Source of the DNA: Bordetella genomosp. 13
Lineage (GTDB): Bacteria > Pseudomonadota > Gammaproteobacteria > Burkholderiales > Burkholderiaceae_B
Direction of reading: 5' to 3'
Length of the DNA stretch: 64,000 nucleotides
Assembly (NCBI RefSeq): GCF_002119665.1
Contig: NZ_CP021111.1
Span: 310,001-374,000 of the forward strand
Of the stretch, positions 8,556-16,675 are shown in pieces (position 1 is the first letter of the stretch; each line of letters starts with the position of its first letter). The notes beneath the pieces were generated by a model. That model worked only from the letters and a program-made list of their open reading frames with translations, was not told the origin of the DNA and searched no databases. The translations under genes and the position numbers were made by a program.

Positions 8556-9494
8556 TCACCTCAGGATGCGGTCGCCCTCGCGGCGGGCTGCGGCGACCAG
8601 CACCGCGACGGCACAGGAGGCGAGGCGCGTCAGCACCGAATCGGCCCGGCTGGTCAGGATGATCGGCACCCGCGCGCCCAGCACGATCCCGGCGGCATCG
8701 GCCCCAGCGAGGAACGACAGGCTCTTGGCCAGCATGTTGCCCGCCTCCAGGTCGGGCACCAGCAGCACGTTGGCGCGTCCCGCCACGGGCGATTCGATCT
8801 TCTTGGTCCGCGCCGCTTCCATATCGATGGCGTTGTCCAGCGCCAGCGGGCCATCGACGAGGGCGCCCGTGATCTGGCGCCGGTCTACCATCTTGCACAG
8901 CGCGGCCGCCTCGACCGTGGAGGGCACCTTCGGATTGACCACCTCCATCGCCGACAGGATCGCCACGCGGACCTCGGGCACGCGCAACGCGTGCGCGAAA
9001 TCGATGGCGTTCTGCAGGATGTCGGCCTTTTCTTCCAGCGTGGGTGCGATGTTCACCGCGGCGTCGGTGATGATCAGCGCGTCCTCGTGGCCGGGGACGT
9101 CCATCACGAAACAGTGGCTGATGCGCCGCGACGTGCGCAGTCCGGTATCGCGCCTGACCACCGCGCCCAGCAGGTCATCCGTGTGCAGGCTGCCCTTCAT
9201 CAACGCCTCGGCCTTGCCTTCCCGCACCAGAGCCACCGCGGCTTCGGCGGCGGCCTTGGCGTCCGGCGCGTCGACGATATCCATGCCCGACACATCTATG
9301 CCGTGCCGGTCCGCCACGGCCTGGATCTGGTCGCGCGGTCCGACGAGCGTGGCCGCGATCAAGTCTAGCCGCGCGGCCTCCGTCGCACCTTCCAGCGACG
9401 ACTGGTCGCACGGATACACGACGGCCGTGGGCGTGGCGGGGATGGTCTGGCAGTAGTCGATCAGGCGCTGATACTTCGCATGGTCGGGATTCAT
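8556..9494 (-). CDS. Phosphate acetyl/butyryltransferase (short PTA/PTB form)
   Basis: This 312-residue protein belongs to the PTA/PTB family (PF01515) and lacks the N-terminal regulatory domains of long Pta. Recognisable blocks are MKGSLHTDDLLGAVV, the ISHCFVMDVPG region, DAAVNIAPTLEEKADI, and near the C-terminus VPDLEAGNMLAKSL. It exchanges the CoA of an acyl-CoA for phosphate. The length and the MKGSLHT motif are also found in phosphate butyryltransferases, so acyl chain preference is open. The ATG at 9494 has AGGAGG a few bases upstream and overlaps the stop of the DUF3141 gene (ATGA). Together with AckA it can turn acyl-CoA into ATP and acid. Confidence 0.87.
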   Translation of the reverse strand: MNPDHAKYQRLIDYCQTIPATPTAVVYPCDQSSLEGATEAARLDLIAATLVGPRDQIQAVADRHGIDVSGMDIVDAPDAKAAAEAAVALVREGKAEALMKGSLHTDDLLGAVVRRDTGLRTSRRISHCFVMDVPGHEDALIITDAAVNIAPTLEEKADILQNAIDFAHALRVPEVRVAILSAMEVVNPKVPSTVEAAALCKMVDRRQITGALVDGPLALDNAIDMEAARTKKIESPVAGRANVLLVPDLEAGNMLAKSLSFLAGADAAGIVLGARVPIILTSRADSVLTRLASCAVAVLVAAARREGDRILR

Positions 9495-11905
9495 CTCGCC
9501 TCCTTCGTGGACCGACGGCTGCCGGTTCTGTTCGCTGCCGGGGACTGCTTCTGCGGCCGTCTTTGCGGCCGGGTGGGACGCGCCCGGCCACTGCCGTTCG
9601 CCGCTTTCTTCGCCGATGGGGCGGGCGCCAGCACATGGCGTATGCGTTCCAGCATCGCCATCTGTCCCGCGGTCGGAAAGGCGGTAAGTACTCGCTCGTC
9701 GGACATCAGCCGCCCCAGCAGGGTGACCAGCCGTTTGCGGTCGGACGCATCGGCAAGCAGCCTGGGCAGGCTCTCGACGGCGCGTTCGGGCTCGTACTGG
9801 GTGATGATCTCCTGCTCGCCCCGAACACGGCGCCACTCGTGAGGCTCGATGTCGGGCAGGTACTTCTCATACTCCTCGGCGAGCTCCTGGCGCAGTTCCA
9901 GGCGCGACAGCGGCAATGGCACTCCCTTGTTCATGAGCAGGTACGCCACGCGCGCCAGCGCCTCGACGTAGCCGCCTTTATCGGTCAAGGTCAGCGCATC
10001 GCGGACGATCGCCAGCTGGCGCGGCTCTTCCTCGGCCTCGGTTTCGCCATCGCGGGCCGGCGCCGCCTTGGCGACGAAGTAGTTCAGCAGGGGATTGGTG
10101 TATATCGAGAAGAAGCCCGCTTCGGTCATGGCGTCGCGCGTCGCCCGGTAGTAATCGAGCGATGCGCTGATCAGTTCGGCGTTCTTCTTCTCTGCGAGCC
10201 GCAGGGGGTTGTCCTCCGTCACCGGCCGCCTGTTGTCTTTCACCATCCTGGCGGCATGCGCCAGCCACCATAGCCATGGATTGAGATCCGAGATGGCCCA
10301 GTTCTGCATCCTGAGCGGATGCAGGGCGCGCAGCTGCTTCGCCGTATGGTCGTTGGACATGAGGCGTACCAAAGGTTGCGCATACAGCTCATAGCCCTTC
10401 TGTACGAACTCCGACACGCCGGCCACGGCTTCGAAGGCCTTTTCGTCCACGCGCTCGAATCGGTTGAGCCGCTGTGCGATGTCCTCGAGACGACGCTCCG
10501 CGAAGTCCACTTCGTATTGCGGTTCGCCGCGTTCGTCTGTCGTCTCGGTGATGGACATGCTGTACAGCCCGGGCGCGAGCCCTTCGATACTCTTGAGCAC
10601 TGACACGATCTGCGCATGCTCCTTGCGGGCAACCTTGCCCGAGACGAAGATGCCCAGGTGCCCGATGCTCTCGTGAAGCAGGCCGACGATGACCTGACCA
10701 TGCGCCTTGATCTCTTCCGTGCTGCCGTACACATCCAGGATCCAGTTGAAGGCCTGTTGCGGCGGCGTGATGTTGTCGCCCATGGATGCCATCAGCACGA
10801 TCGGCGACTTGATGTCGCGCAGATCGAAGCCTCTGCCTTCCGCGGCGTCGACTTCGCCGCTCCACAGCTTGTTGCCCACGAAAAGATTGCGGGTGATCCA
10901 CTCGATCTCTTCGCGGTTCATCAGGTAATACCCGCCCCACCAGCGCTCGAATTCCAGGAAACGCGGAGGCTCGGTGTCGGCGTTGTCGTACACGTGGTAG
11001 TACTTGTCCCACAGGCTGTTGGCGGGATTCAGGTTCTCGAAGTTCTGCACCAGGTGGGCGCCGTCGAACTTGCCGTTGCCCAGGTCCGCCATCAGCGTGG
11101 CAAGCCAGGTTCCGCCCAGCATGCCGCCCGCGTAGCGCATGGGGTTGTCGCCCTCTCCTTCGCTCCACGCGCCTCCCCAATACGACATGGGCGCGCCATT
11201 GATGACGATGGGCCCGGTTTCGTCCGGGTCGGAGGCCACCAGCATCATCGCGGCCCAGCCGCCCTGGCAATTGCCCACGATGGCAGGCTTGGGGGCGTCG
11301 GGGTGCAGGGCGCGTACGTGTTTGACGAAGCGCTGTTCTGCGCGGCAGACGTCCAGCACCGTCTGCCCGGGCTCGGGATCGCGAAAGAAGATGACGAAGT
11401 AGACGGGATGCCCCGCGCGCAGCGCGACACCCACCTGCGAATCGTCCTTGAACCCGCCGATGCCGGGACCATGTCCGGCGCGCGGGTCGATGATGACGTA
11501 TGGCCGCTGCTTGGGATTGACCGTCACGCCGGGCGGCGGTTTGATGCGCAGCAGGGCGTAATTGACGGGGCGATCGAACGTGCGGCCATCGGCCACGATC
11601 TCGGAATCGAAGTGCAGCACCGGCTTGAGGCCTTGCGCGGCGTTGTCCACGAAGTTGTTGCCGCGCTGTCGCAGCGTGTCCCAGAACAGTATGGACCGTT
11701 GCATGGCATCGAGGGCATAGCTGGACCAGTGTCGCGGATCCATCGTGAAAGGCGCGCTGAGCGCCGGCAGGGCGCCTTCCGCGTCGCTGGCCGGGTTCAC
11801 TCGCTGCTTCAGTTTCTCGTTGGCCAACTCCATGCGCTTTCGCAGGAGCGTTGCCACCTTCGAGGCCGTGCTCGACAGCTGTTTCGGTTGGGTTGTCGCG
11901 TCCAT
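9491..11905 (-). CDS. DUF3141 protein, PhaC-like alpha/beta hydrolase
   Basis: An 804-residue cytoplasmic protein of the DUF3141 family (PF11339), distantly related to polyhydroxyalkanoate synthases. The core carries a PhaC-style lipase box GNCQGG with C213, an acidic residue in SMGDNITPP (D377) and a histidine in HESIGHLGIF (H416), matching the Cys-Asp-His triad order of PhaC. The C-terminal half is mainly helical and charged, ending in a basic tail. It lies between a GNAT acetyltransferase and a phosphotransacylase, overlapping the latter's start. This context suggests a role with acyl-CoA or polyester metabolism; whether it makes, breaks or regulates polymer is unknown. Triad assignment is by eye and needs structural support. 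Confidence 0.8.
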   Translation of the reverse strand: MDATTQPKQLSSTASKVATLLRKRMELANEKLKQRVNPASDAEGALPALSAPFTMDPRHWSSYALDAMQRSILFWDTLRQRGNNFVDNAAQGLKPVLHFDSEIVADGRTFDRPVNYALLRIKPPPGVTVNPKQRPYVIIDPRAGHGPGIGGFKDDSQVGVALRAGHPVYFVIFFRDPEPGQTVLDVCRAEQRFVKHVRALHPDAPKPAIVGNCQGGWAAMMLVASDPDETGPIVINGAPMSYWGGAWSEGEGDNPMRYAGGMLGGTWLATLMADLGNGKFDGAHLVQNFENLNPANSLWDKYYHVYDNADTEPPRFLEFERWWGGYYLMNREEIEWITRNLFVGNKLWSGEVDAAEGRGFDLRDIKSPIVLMASMGDNITPPQQAFNWILDVYGSTEEIKAHGQVIVGLLHESIGHLGIFVSGKVARKEHAQIVSVLKSIEGLAPGLYSMSITETTDERGEPQYEVDFAERRLEDIAQRLNRFERVDEKAFEAVAGVSEFVQKGYELYAQPLVRLMSNDHTAKQLRALHPLRMQNWAISDLNPWLWWLAHAARMVKDNRRPVTEDNPLRLAEKKNAELISASLDYYRATRDAMTEAGFFSIYTNPLLNYFVAKAAPARDGETEAEEEPRQLAIVRDALTLTDKGGYVEALARVAYLLMNKGVPLPLSRLELRQELAEEYEKYLPDIEPHEWRRVRGEQEIITQYEPERAVESLPRLLADASDRKRLVTLLGRLMSDERVLTAFPTAGQMAMLERIRHVLAPAPSAKKAANGSGRARPTRPQRRPQKQSPAANRTGSRRSTKEAR

Positions 11906-11953
11906 GCTTGAATCTCCCGGACCTGCCTGAAGCGATGCATCGGCTTGGAGCCC

Positions 11954-12490
11954 TTACAGTTCGAGCGTCACCAGGCGCAGTGTGCTATCACCGGGGCACT
12001 GAGCGTCAGCGAAGCCGAGCCGCTCGGCAAGTCTGCGCATACTGAAATTGGTGGACAGTACGAAGCCTTCCATGCGTCGAAGACGTTGCTTGCGAGCGGT
12101 GCGGATGAGCAGCTCCATCATGGTCCGGCCCAGGCCTTGGGCGTGCCAGTCCTCCGCGACCGTCACGGCGAATTCGCAGGCGCCGCGATCCGCGGCGTAG
12201 ACATACCGGGCGCCGGCCACGATGATCTGCCGGTCCTCCTGCGCGATCACAGCGACCAGCGCCACCTCCCTGTCGGGGTTCGGGTTCGTCGCGGAATCGA
12301 GCATGTTCTCCGGCAGGACGCGCATCGCGGTGAACAGCCGCGAGTAACGCGCCTCCGCACTGAGGCGTTCGAACGCGGCCGCGAACTCGTTCCTATCGTC
12401 CGGCCGAATCGGCCGTATGGTCACGCCGCGCCCATCGCGCAGCTTCACGCTGAGCGGCAGGAACTCGTCCGTCTGGTGGTGATCCGGCAT
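11954..12490 (-). CDS. GNAT-family acetyltransferase
   Basis: The chosen ATG at 12490 has GGAG 8 bases upstream and gives 178 residues; an earlier in-frame start at 12544 would add 18 polar residues. The N-terminal VTIRPIRPDD and the acetyl-CoA-binding loop EDWHAQGLGRTMMELLI are typical GNAT motifs, and the C-terminus has the FSMRRLAERLGF helix. The arrangement resembles the C-terminal GNAT domain of Pat/YfiQ-type protein acetyltransferases. The gene is 48 bp upstream of the DUF3141 gene on the same strand, probably the first gene of the operon. In that position it could acetylate an operon enzyme, but its substrate is not visible. Confidence 0.8.
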   Translation of the reverse strand: MPDHHQTDEFLPLSVKLRDGRGVTIRPIRPDDRNEFAAAFERLSAEARYSRLFTAMRVLPENMLDSATNPNPDREVALVAVIAQEDRQIIVAGARYVYAADRGACEFAVTVAEDWHAQGLGRTMMELLIRTARKQRLRRMEGFVLSTNFSMRRLAERLGFADAQCPGDSTLRLVTLEL

Positions 12491-12597
12491 GTTCGTTGCT
12501 CCGGCCCAGGCGCCCTGCGTGTGCGCGTGACGCGCGTCGTCCAAGGCTCCCCGGCGAAAATGCTTGGGACGTGAGGCGGGCGGGGCAGACTGAGATG

Positions 12598-12628
12598 CCC
12601 CGAACCAGCTAGGGAATCTAGCTCGGGG
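12598..12628 (-). promoter_or_regulatory. Stable hairpin upstream of the GNAT operon
   Basis: The bases CCCCG and CGGGG flank a perfect inner stem AGCTAG/CTAGCT with loop GGAAT; a 4-base bulge interrupts one side. It lies about 108 bp upstream of the GNAT start, in a 250-bp region that also serves the divergent gene at 12742. It could be a leader structure or a bidirectional transcription barrier. No U-tract follows on either side, so a simple terminator is less likely. Confidence 0.45.
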
Positions 12629-12741
12629 GTCATTCAGCCTCTACTGGCCGAACTGCCTACATACGTACCGCGTTGGTAGCAATCCCGCCCAGGACGCGTC
12701 GCGAACGACGGGCCGGCGTCGGGGCGGAGTAAGGTAGCGGA

Positions 12742-14139
12742 ATGTCCCCGCTTTCTTCATCGCATCCCCTGCTGGACGATACGCTGCGCGCCGTCGTCCG
12801 CCGCTACCGGCCGCCGTCGCTGGATGACGTGCCCGCCGGAGCGGGCAGCGGCAATCCGGCCGCCGCGCTCGCCATCCTGATAGAACGGGCGCGCCGGGCG
12901 CTGGCGCGGGGCGACACGCCCGATGCGGCGCTGATGCACGGCTTCACCGACGCCCTCGCGCGGCTCATCGACGATGCGTTGCAACCAGGGTCGGGCGATC
13001 CCGTTTTCCAGGCGATGGTGCTGCGGCACCAGGTGGCGCGGGTGCGCGAGTACGCCTCGCTGGCGGCCCACGCCGACAAGGACCGGCGTCAGGTCCATGC
13101 GGCGGTCAATGCGGTGGCTCACCCGGCCAAGCCTGCGCGCAGCGGCCAGGGGCCGGTGCCCCAGGCGTTGGAGTCTCTGCATCTCGCCGCTTCTTCGGCA
13201 TCCTGGCTGGCGGTGGAGAGCGCGGCGCGCGCACTGTTCGCCTTGCCTGGCGCCGACAATGATCCGGCATTGCAGCGAGGCGTGAAGCGGCTGCTCGACG
13301 GGCCAGAACTGGGCCGCCTGCAGCGCCTGGATCGACTGGCCTCGGACGAACAGGTGCGCCTGTACCAGTCGCTGTGGAGCCGCCACGGTCCCGCGCCGGG
13401 CAGCGCCGGCGCCGTGGCGCAAGGCGCGGCATCGCAGCAGCGCGGCGATGCGGTCGAAGCGCAGGCTACCCGGGCGTTGGAGGCGCTGGCGCGGCGCTTG
13501 AATGCGGCAAGCGGCGCAACGGGTCCTTATCGCGTCGTGACGTCGATGCGCGTTCCGTCGTCGATGCCCGGCAATCCGGAGCGCGCCAAGACCGAATGGG
13601 ACGGTGTGCTGCTGGCGCAGGCGGGCGCCGATGTGTGGGATGTCTGCCTGCTGGTGGAAGCCAAGGCCTCGGTGGAGGCCGCAAGCACCGATTTTCCTCG
13701 GCTGATGCGCGGGCTGCGCCTGCTTGCGCAGGCAGAGCAGGACGAGATCTACGCCTTCCCGTCGCGCCAGGGACCGGTGCGCCTGCGCGGCGCCTCGTTG
13801 CGTGCGCTGCCGGCCGACGAGGGCGGGGTGGCGGACACGGTGCTGTATTGCTGCGACGCGTCGGCCGACACCATGCCGCGTCTGCTGGGGTCGGCCGCGC
13901 GCATGCAGCTGCTGTCCGCGCAGGCCAGCGTGGCGTATGCCAGCGCCCGTGTCGCACAGCGGGATGCGGATCCGCCGCAGCTCGAACCCGTGTGGCACCA
14001 GCTGCTGGCATCGCCGCAATGGCGCGCGGTGCTGCATCAGTATCCGACGCTGTGCCGCGTACGCGAACTGATGGTCCACGTCGACGACCTGCTGCAGGCC
14101 GCCGCCGTCGGGCCGCAGTCGCGGTTCAGTTCGCCGTGA
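12742..14139 (+). CDS. Unrecognised protein with PD-(D/E)XK-like motif
   Basis: A 465-residue soluble protein without signal peptide or membrane helix. The first 250 residues are Ala/Arg-rich and look helical. The section at about residues 270-315 reads AKTEWDGVLLAQ, then CLLVEAKAS, an acidic residue followed by a strand and an E-x-K, as in PD-(D/E)XK nuclease folds. No helicase or methyltransferase partner is adjacent. The ATG is preceded by a GGAGTAAGGTAG stretch. Its 3' end overlaps the convergent Bug gene by 14 bp. I do not recognise the family; a nuclease role is only a motif-based inference, and a purely structural protein is equally possible. Confidence 0.6.
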   Translation: MSPLSSSHPLLDDTLRAVVRRYRPPSLDDVPAGAGSGNPAAALAILIERARRALARGDTPDAALMHGFTDALARLIDDALQPGSGDPVFQAMVLRHQVARVREYASLAAHADKDRRQVHAAVNAVAHPAKPARSGQGPVPQALESLHLAASSASWLAVESAARALFALPGADNDPALQRGVKRLLDGPELGRLQRLDRLASDEQVRLYQSLWSRHGPAPGSAGAVAQGAASQQRGDAVEAQATRALEALARRLNAASGATGPYRVVTSMRVPSSMPGNPERAKTEWDGVLLAQAGADVWDVCLLVEAKASVEAASTDFPRLMRGLRLLAQAEQDEIYAFPSRQGPVRLRGASLRALPADEGGVADTVLYCCDASADTMPRLLGSAARMQLLSAQASVAYASARVAQRDADPPQLEPVWHQLLASPQWRAVLHQYPTLCRVRELMVHVDDLLQAAAVGPQSRFSSP

Positions 14140-15100
14140 TCCTGCCCACCTCGATCACCTTCTTCCAGCGCGCGAACTCGTCCGCCTGGAACTTGGTGAA
14201 CTCGGCGGGCGTGTTGCCCACCACTTCGAAGCCCAGTTCCAGCAGCTTGGGCTTCACCGCCGGATCGTTCAGGCTTTCGACGATGCCGTTGCGCAGCTTG
14301 TCGCGGATGTCGGTAGGCAGGCCCTTGGGTGCGGCGAACGCCTGCCACGAGGTCACGGTCACGCCCTTGAAGCCGAGTTCTTCCATGGTGGGCACGTCGG
14401 GCAGCAGCGGCGAGCGCTTGGCGCTGGTGACCGCGAGCGCGCGCAGCTTGCCGGACTGCACGTGGGTGAGGCAGGTGTTGATGTTGCTGAAGCTGGCATC
14501 CACCTGGCCGCCCAACAGGTCGATGATGGCCGGGGCGCCGCCCTTGTAGGGCACGTGCGTGCCCTTGGTATTGGTCTCTTGCCAGAACAGTTCTGCCGTC
14601 AGGTGATCCGAGGTGCCGTTGCCGGCCGACGCGAAGGTCAGGCCATCGGCGCTTTTGAGCGCGGCCAGCACGTCCTGCACCGAGTTCAGCTTCGAGTTGG
14701 CGTTTACCACCAGCACGTTCGGCGCCTGCACCGCGACGGTGATGTAGTCGAAGTCCTTCAGCGGGTCGTAGCCGGTTTCCTTCACCAGGTGCGGGCCGAT
14801 CACGAACGGGCCCAGCGACGATACCAGGATGGTGCTGCCGTCCGGCGCGGCGCGCTTGGCCTGGGCCGTGCCCACGGTGCCGCCGGCCCCCGGGCGATTC
14901 TCGGTGACGAAGGTGCCGCCCAGCTTCTCCTGCAGCTTCGCGCCGACGGTGCGCGAGATGAGGTCGGTGGAGCCGCCCGGCGGGAACGGCACCAGGAAGG
15001 TGACGGGCTTGGAAGGCCAGTTGCCGGCTGTTTGCGCCAGGGCGGGAAGCGCCATGGTGGTGGCCAGGCCGAGCGTCAACGTGCTTAGCAGTCGTTTCAT
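14126..15100 (-). CDS. Bug/TctC periplasmic solute-binding protein
   Basis: A 324-residue member of the Bordetella uptake gene (Bug/TctC, PF03401) family. It has a signal peptide ending in ALA-Q near residue 22, then WPSKPVTFLVPFPPGGSTD and VTENRPGAGG, the two ligand-carboxylate loops, and the family LLPDVPTMEELGF stretch. It captures an organic acid or amide in the periplasm for a TctAB permease. GGAG sits 6 bases before the ATG. The next gene upstream on the same strand, 200 bp away, is the talarate/galactarate dehydratase, so a sugar diacid ligand is plausible. No dedicated permease is adjacent. Confidence 0.9.
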   Translation of the reverse strand: MKRLLSTLTLGLATTMALPALAQTAGNWPSKPVTFLVPFPPGGSTDLISRTVGAKLQEKLGGTFVTENRPGAGGTVGTAQAKRAAPDGSTILVSSLGPFVIGPHLVKETGYDPLKDFDYITVAVQAPNVLVVNANSKLNSVQDVLAALKSADGLTFASAGNGTSDHLTAELFWQETNTKGTHVPYKGGAPAIIDLLGGQVDASFSNINTCLTHVQSGKLRALAVTSAKRSPLLPDVPTMEELGFKGVTVTSWQAFAAPKGLPTDIRDKLRNGIVESLNDPAVKPKLLELGFEVVGNTPAEFTKFQADEFARWKKVIEVGRITAN

Positions 15101-15300
15101 CTGTGTCTCCGGTGTTTTCGATGGCGGCGTCTGCGCGCCGGTTGCAAGGGAGGGCGGCGCCGCGCGCCGCCCGGGTCAGGCAAGCGCCGCCCCCTCGTGG
15201 AGGGCGACGCAAGGCAGAAGCGGCTCGGCGGGCTTATCAAGAAGCCTTCGTGCTGCGCACGCCGGCATTCGCCTTCGAGACGGCTCTGGCGAGCTCATGC

Positions 15301-16443
15301 TCATGCCCGCTTGCCGACCTCGGCCTGCTCGCGGGTCCAGTGGCGAGCCTGTTCGCTCAGCGACAGGCCCAGGCCGGGGCGCTTGGGCACCAGCATGCGG
15401 CCGTCGCGGATCTCGAGGCGCTCGTTGAACAGCGGCTCGAGCCAGTCGAAATGTTCCACCCACGGTTCGGTGGGATAGATGGCGGCCAGGTGCACGTGTA
15501 GTTCCATGGCGAAGTGCGGGGCCAGCATGCAGCCGGCCTGCTCCGCCTGGCCGAGAATCTTCAGGAAGGGCGTGATGCCCCCCACGCGCGGCGCGTCGGG
15601 CTGGATGAAGTCCGCGCCGCGATGGCGGATCAGATCGAAGTGCTCGGCCGCGCTGGTCAGCATCTCTCCGGTGGCGATGGGCGTGTCGAAGGTCGTGGCC
15701 AGGGCGGCGTGGCCCTCGTGGTCATAGGCGTCCAGCGGCTCTTCGATCCAGACCAGGTTGAACTGTTCGAAGATGCGGCACATGCGCTGCGCGGCGGGAC
15801 GGTTCCATTGCTGGTTCGCGTCGACCATCAGCGGCGCGTCGTCGCCCAGGTGCTTGCGCACGGCCTCGACGCGCTTCAGGTCGTGCTGGTGATCGGGATG
15901 GCCGACCTTCAGCTTGATGCCGCCGATGCCGCGCTCGCGCGAGGCGCTGGCGTTGACCAGCAGTTGCTCCAGCGGGGTGTGCAGGAAGCCGCCGGACGTG
16001 TTGTAGCAGGCCACGGAATCTCGATAGGCGCCCAGCAGCTTGGCCAGCGGCAGGTTGGCGCGGCGCGCCTTCAGGTCGTACAGCGCCACGTCGAAAGCGG
16101 CGATGGTCTGGGTGGACATGCCGCTGCGGCCCACCGAGGCGCCCGCCCAGCACAGTTTCGTCCACAGGCGGCCGATGTCGCTGGGGTCTTCGCCGATCAG
16201 CACGGGCGCGATCTCCTTGGCGTGCGCGAACTGGCCGGGGCCGCCCGCGCGCTTCGAGTAGCTGAGGCCGAAGCCCTCGTCGCCGTTCTCGGTCTGGAGT
16301 TCGACGAACAGCATGGCGACCTCGGTCATCGGCTTCTGGCGGCCGGTGAACACCTTGGCGTCGCTGATGGGGGTGGCCAGGGGCAGGTAGCAGGACGAGA
16401 TCCGCATCCAGGCGATGCGATCGGCGGGGGATTCAGTGTTCAT
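15301..16443 (-). CDS. L-talarate/galactarate dehydratase-like enolase-superfamily enzyme
   Basis: A 380-residue mandelate racemase-subgroup enolase. The sequence closely follows the talarate/galactarate dehydratase pattern: LPLATPISDAKVFTGRQK near the N-terminus, YSKRAGG in the capping loop, and a barrel with catalytic K177/K179 (GIKLKVG), metal ligands D208 (MVDANQQW), E234 (WIEEPLD) and E260 (ATGEML), and H310 (LAPHFAMELH). It dehydrates C6 diacid sugars to a keto-deoxy acid. The ATG at 16443 starts the conserved part; 29 extra upstream residues would be unlike the family. Regulation by the divergent LacI protein is likely, since an operator lies 39-56 bp upstream of the start. Confidence 0.88.
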   Translation of the reverse strand: MNTESPADRIAWMRISSCYLPLATPISDAKVFTGRQKPMTEVAMLFVELQTENGDEGFGLSYSKRAGGPGQFAHAKEIAPVLIGEDPSDIGRLWTKLCWAGASVGRSGMSTQTIAAFDVALYDLKARRANLPLAKLLGAYRDSVACYNTSGGFLHTPLEQLLVNASASRERGIGGIKLKVGHPDHQHDLKRVEAVRKHLGDDAPLMVDANQQWNRPAAQRMCRIFEQFNLVWIEEPLDAYDHEGHAALATTFDTPIATGEMLTSAAEHFDLIRHRGADFIQPDAPRVGGITPFLKILGQAEQAGCMLAPHFAMELHVHLAAIYPTEPWVEHFDWLEPLFNERLEIRDGRMLVPKRPGLGLSLSEQARHWTREQAEVGKRA

Positions 16444-16481
16444 GGCGGGAAGTCCAGGTTGTCTCCGCGGTCCGGTCCATG

Positions 16482-16499
16482 GGATGGACAACGTTATCC
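16482..16499. promoter_or_regulatory. LacI-type operator, dehydratase side
   Basis: The 18-bp sequence ggatggacaacgttatcc contains the near-palindrome GGACAACGTTATCC centred on AACGTT, the layout expected for LacI/GntR-type regulators. Its exact reverse complement recurs at 16615-16632. It lies 39 bp upstream of the dehydratase start. Confidence 0.75.
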
Positions 16500-16614
16500 G
16501 TCGAGGGCAAATAAAAGACCGGTCTGGCACGGCGCAAGCGCTTGGCTTGCCTGGTGATGAGCCTGACCGGAGAATCCGGGGCTTACCACTGCCGCAATCG
16601 ACTCGGTAGAGTTA

Positions 16615-16632
16615 GGATAACGTTGTCCATCC
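16615..16632. promoter_or_regulatory. LacI-type operator, regulator side
   Basis: ggataacgttgtccatcc, exact inverted copy of the site at 16482-16499, centre-to-centre distance 133 bp. It lies 43 bp upstream of the lacI-family start. Two identical sites at that spacing suit autoregulation and DNA looping by a tetramer or paired dimers. Confidence 0.75.
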
Positions 16633-16675
16633 TTCGGTTCAAAGCTGGGGAAAACCCTGGCTCTACGCATCGCCC

